A stretch of DNA of 13,897 bases from JBIOJM01 sp044450785 (lineage in GTDB: Bacteria > Planctomycetota > Planctomycetia > Isosphaerales > Isosphaeraceae): NCBI GenBank assembly GCA_044450785.1, contig JBIOJM010000274.1:1-13897 (forward strand). Direction: 5' to 3'. The position numbers and the translations under genes were made by a program. The notes under the pieces were generated by a model. It was not told the origin of the DNA. It saw only the letters and a list, made by a program, of their open reading frames with translations, and did not search any database. Shown one piece after another: positions 12,396-13,897 of this stretch; the first letter of the stretch is position 1; each line of letters begins with the position of its first letter.

Positions 12396-13897
12396 CCGTG
12401 GTCGGATGCGGTGGCCACGGCGGGACGCACGCCGGCGCGATTGAGGAACGCGACCATCGGACGCGCCAGGCTCTTGAGCCCCTTCTGCGTCAGTTTCGGC
12501 GGACTTGCCGTGCTCGCCCGGAAGTTCGTGTCGCCGCCGTAAACGATCGTGATCGCCTTGCCCAGCATTTGATTGGCCTTTAACGTCAACGTCGCCTCGC
12601 CGGCGCTCAAGGCCACTGTCCCGAGCGTCTTCGTCTGGATCTTTTTTCTCTTCTTGGTCAAGAGCTCGAACGCCACCGAGCCGGTCGGAACGCCCCCGCC
12701 GGGAGCGAAGGGCTCGATCTCCGCCGTCAGGCCGACCGAGACCAATTTCTTCTTCTTGAAGACCGGGTGCCGTACCAGCACCACCTGGGTGCCGGCCTGG
12801 GCGACCGACTCGGGGGCCGATCCCGACTGCACGCCGAGGAAGCCGGCGCCGCCGTTGTAAGTCGTGGTGATCGAATGAGAGCCGAGGCCCAGGTCCGAGG
12901 TGGTCAGGGTCGCCCTGCCGGAACCGTCGAGCGGGACGGTGGCCAGCGGGTTGGTGCCGTCGAGGAAAGTGACCGTCCCGCCCGGCGTGCCGGCGCCGGT
13001 GACGGCAGCGGCCACCGTCGCGACGAACGTGACGGGCTGTCCGAAGACGGCCGAGCCGCCCGACGAGGCCAGGTTGAGGGACGGCGTGGCCTTGGCGACG
13101 GTGAAGTTAGCCAGAGCCGAGCGGGCGGTGTAGTCGGTGCTGCCCGCGAAGCTGGCCAGGACGGTGTACGAGCCCGCCTGGCTCGGCGCGGCGGACAGCG
13201 GGGTAAGGCCGCTGAGCTGCGCGGCGCTGGTGTAGGTCCCGCTGTAGTAGCTCAGCGACGGGATCACCCCCTCGAGGCTCGAGGCGGCCGAGCCGCTGAC
13301 CCCGGCGACGGTGGCCGTGGCCGGGAAGGCGGTGTCATTGTACGTGCCGCCGGGATCGGAGACGCCCACCGCCGGCGTGGCCTGGGTGATCGTGACGTTA
13401 GCCAGAGCCGAGCCGGTGGTGTAGTCGGTGCTGCCGGCGAAGCTGGCCAGGACGGTGTACGAGCCGGCCTGGCTCGGCGCGGCGGATAGCGGGGTAAGGC
13501 CGCTGAGCTGCGCGGCGCTGGTGTAGGTCCCGCTGTAGTAGCTCAGCGACGGGCTGACCCCCTCAAGGCCGGAGCCGCCGGAGCCGCTGATTCCGGCGAC
13601 GGTGGCCGTGGCCGGGAAGGCGGTGTCATTGTACGTGCCGCCGGGATCGGAGACGCCCACCGCCGGCGTGGACTGGGCGATGGTGAAGTTAGCCAGAGCC
13701 GAGCCGGTGGTGTAGTCGGTGCTGCCCGCGAAGCTGGCCAGGACGGTGTACGAGCCGGCCTGGCTCGGCGCGGCGGATAGCGGGGTGAGGCCGGCGAGCT
13801 GGGAGGCGCTGGTGTAGGTCCCGCTGTAGTAGCTCAGCGACGGGCTGACCCCCTCGAGGCTGGAGCTGCCTGAGCCGCTGATTCCGGCGACGGCGTC
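12383..13897 (-). CDS. Ig-repeat surface protein, C-terminal part
   Basis: The frame is open to the window edge, so the 504 residues seen are the C-terminal end of a longer protein. They comprise one partial and two full 97-residue units (GVSDPGGTYNDTAFPATATV, LSYYSGTYTSAAQLSGLTPL, SQAGSYTVLASFAGSTDY). These resemble the MBG/Ig-like modules of planctomycete surface proteins. A Big-type Ig domain with GGTVTFLDG and LGSHSITTTYNG follows (about residues 274-367), then a second lysine-rich one (FKKKKLVSVGL, TKKRKKIQTKTLG, IVYGGDTNFRAST, about 368-470) and a tail (GLKSLARPMVAFL). The tail order resembles the natural C-terminus of such proteins. Role in the cell envelope or adhesion is inferred. 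No sorting signal or transmembrane anchor is visible at the C-terminus. The protein is rich in Ser, Thr, Ala and Gly. Confidence 0.85.
   Translation of the reverse strand, partial: DAVAGISGSGSSSLEGVSPSLSYYSGTYTSASQLAGLTPLSAAPSQAGSYTVLASFAGSTDYTTGSALANFTIAQSTPAVGVSDPGGTYNDTAFPATATVAGISGSGGSGLEGVSPSLSYYSGTYTSAAQLSGLTPLSAAPSQAGSYTVLASFAGSTDYTTGSALANVTITQATPAVGVSDPGGTYNDTAFPATATVAGVSGSAASSLEGVIPSLSYYSGTYTSAAQLSGLTPLSAAPSQAGSYTVLASFAGSTDYTARSALANFTVAKATPSLNLASSGGSAVFGQPVTFVATVAAAVTGAGTPGGTVTFLDGTNPLATVPLDGSGRATLTTSDLGLGSHSITTTYNGGAGFLGVQSGSAPESVAQAGTQVVLVRHPVFKKKKLVSVGLTAEIEPFAPGGGVPTGSVAFELLTKKRKKIQTKTLGTVALSAGEATLTLKANQMLGKAITIVYGGDTNFRASTASPPKLTQKGLKSLARPMVAFLNRAGVRPAVATASDHGVRP
13079..13897 (-). 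repeat. 291-bp tandem repeats in the Ig-repeat gene
   Basis: Full units occupy 13079-13369 and 13370-13660, and a partial one 13661-13897. The word GGTGTCATTG at 13331 recurs at 13622, exactly 291 bp apart. By eye the two full units differ at only about two dozen positions, so the array is likely to continue beyond the window. Confidence 0.9.

Noticed and set aside
12767..13489. Plus-strand frame rich in Arg and Gly opposite the Ig repeats
   Set aside because: It is repeat-derived antisense of the Ig-repeat gene; it shows the same periodicity and no independent features.

Overview
The window is high-GC bacterial DNA that most resembles a member of the Planctomycetota, probably of the Isosphaeraceae type. 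This is an inference from protein style read by eye; no search was run. Supporting signs are secreted proteins with a lipocalin-like domain typical of the phylum, a surface protein of near-identical 97-residue Ig-like repeats ending in a lysine-rich C-terminal domain, small membrane proteins with a basic N-terminus, and a planctomycete-style DprA-like Rossmann domain and N4/N6 DNA methylase.

Layout. Positions 1-342 hold the end of a polytopic membrane protein. From about 425 to 1300 lies broken DNA: a HicB-like antitoxin start cut off by a REP-like palindrome, a compound tandem repeat rich in CAACTGG, and a detached C-terminal piece of a UvrD-type helicase on the minus strand. Two intact secreted proteins of unknown function follow on the plus strand (1701-2720 and 2870-3733). 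From about 3700 to 8050 the DNA is again mostly gene debris: an unrecognised minus-strand reading frame, a DprA-like C-terminus, the N-terminus of a DNA methylase, an intact VapB-like antitoxin whose VapC partner has lost most of its body, a partial duplicate of that antitoxin, the C-terminus of an XRE regulator, a small hypothetical gene, and the N-terminal stub of a conserved protein. Four different 7-bp tandem repeats were found, all in this debris.

The right-hand third is orderly. A probable cis-3-hydroxy-L-proline dehydratase (8053-9156) is followed 75 bp later by a secreted dipeptidyl-peptidase IV type S9 peptidase (9232-11523) and then by a five-helix membrane protein (11571-12182). 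The first two could cooperate in using proline- or hydroxyproline-rich peptides: the peptidase releases Xaa-Pro dipeptides outside the cytoplasm and the dehydratase consumes a hydroxyproline isomer in the cytoplasm. The window ends in the C-terminal part of a large Ig-repeat surface protein on the minus strand (12383-13897). Immediately downstream of it on the same strand is the tail of another broken gene.

I did not find a convincing complete new system. The most notable features are the gene graveyard with heptamer repeats and the peptidase/dehydratase pairing. No tRNA, rRNA, CRISPR array or intact transposase was seen.
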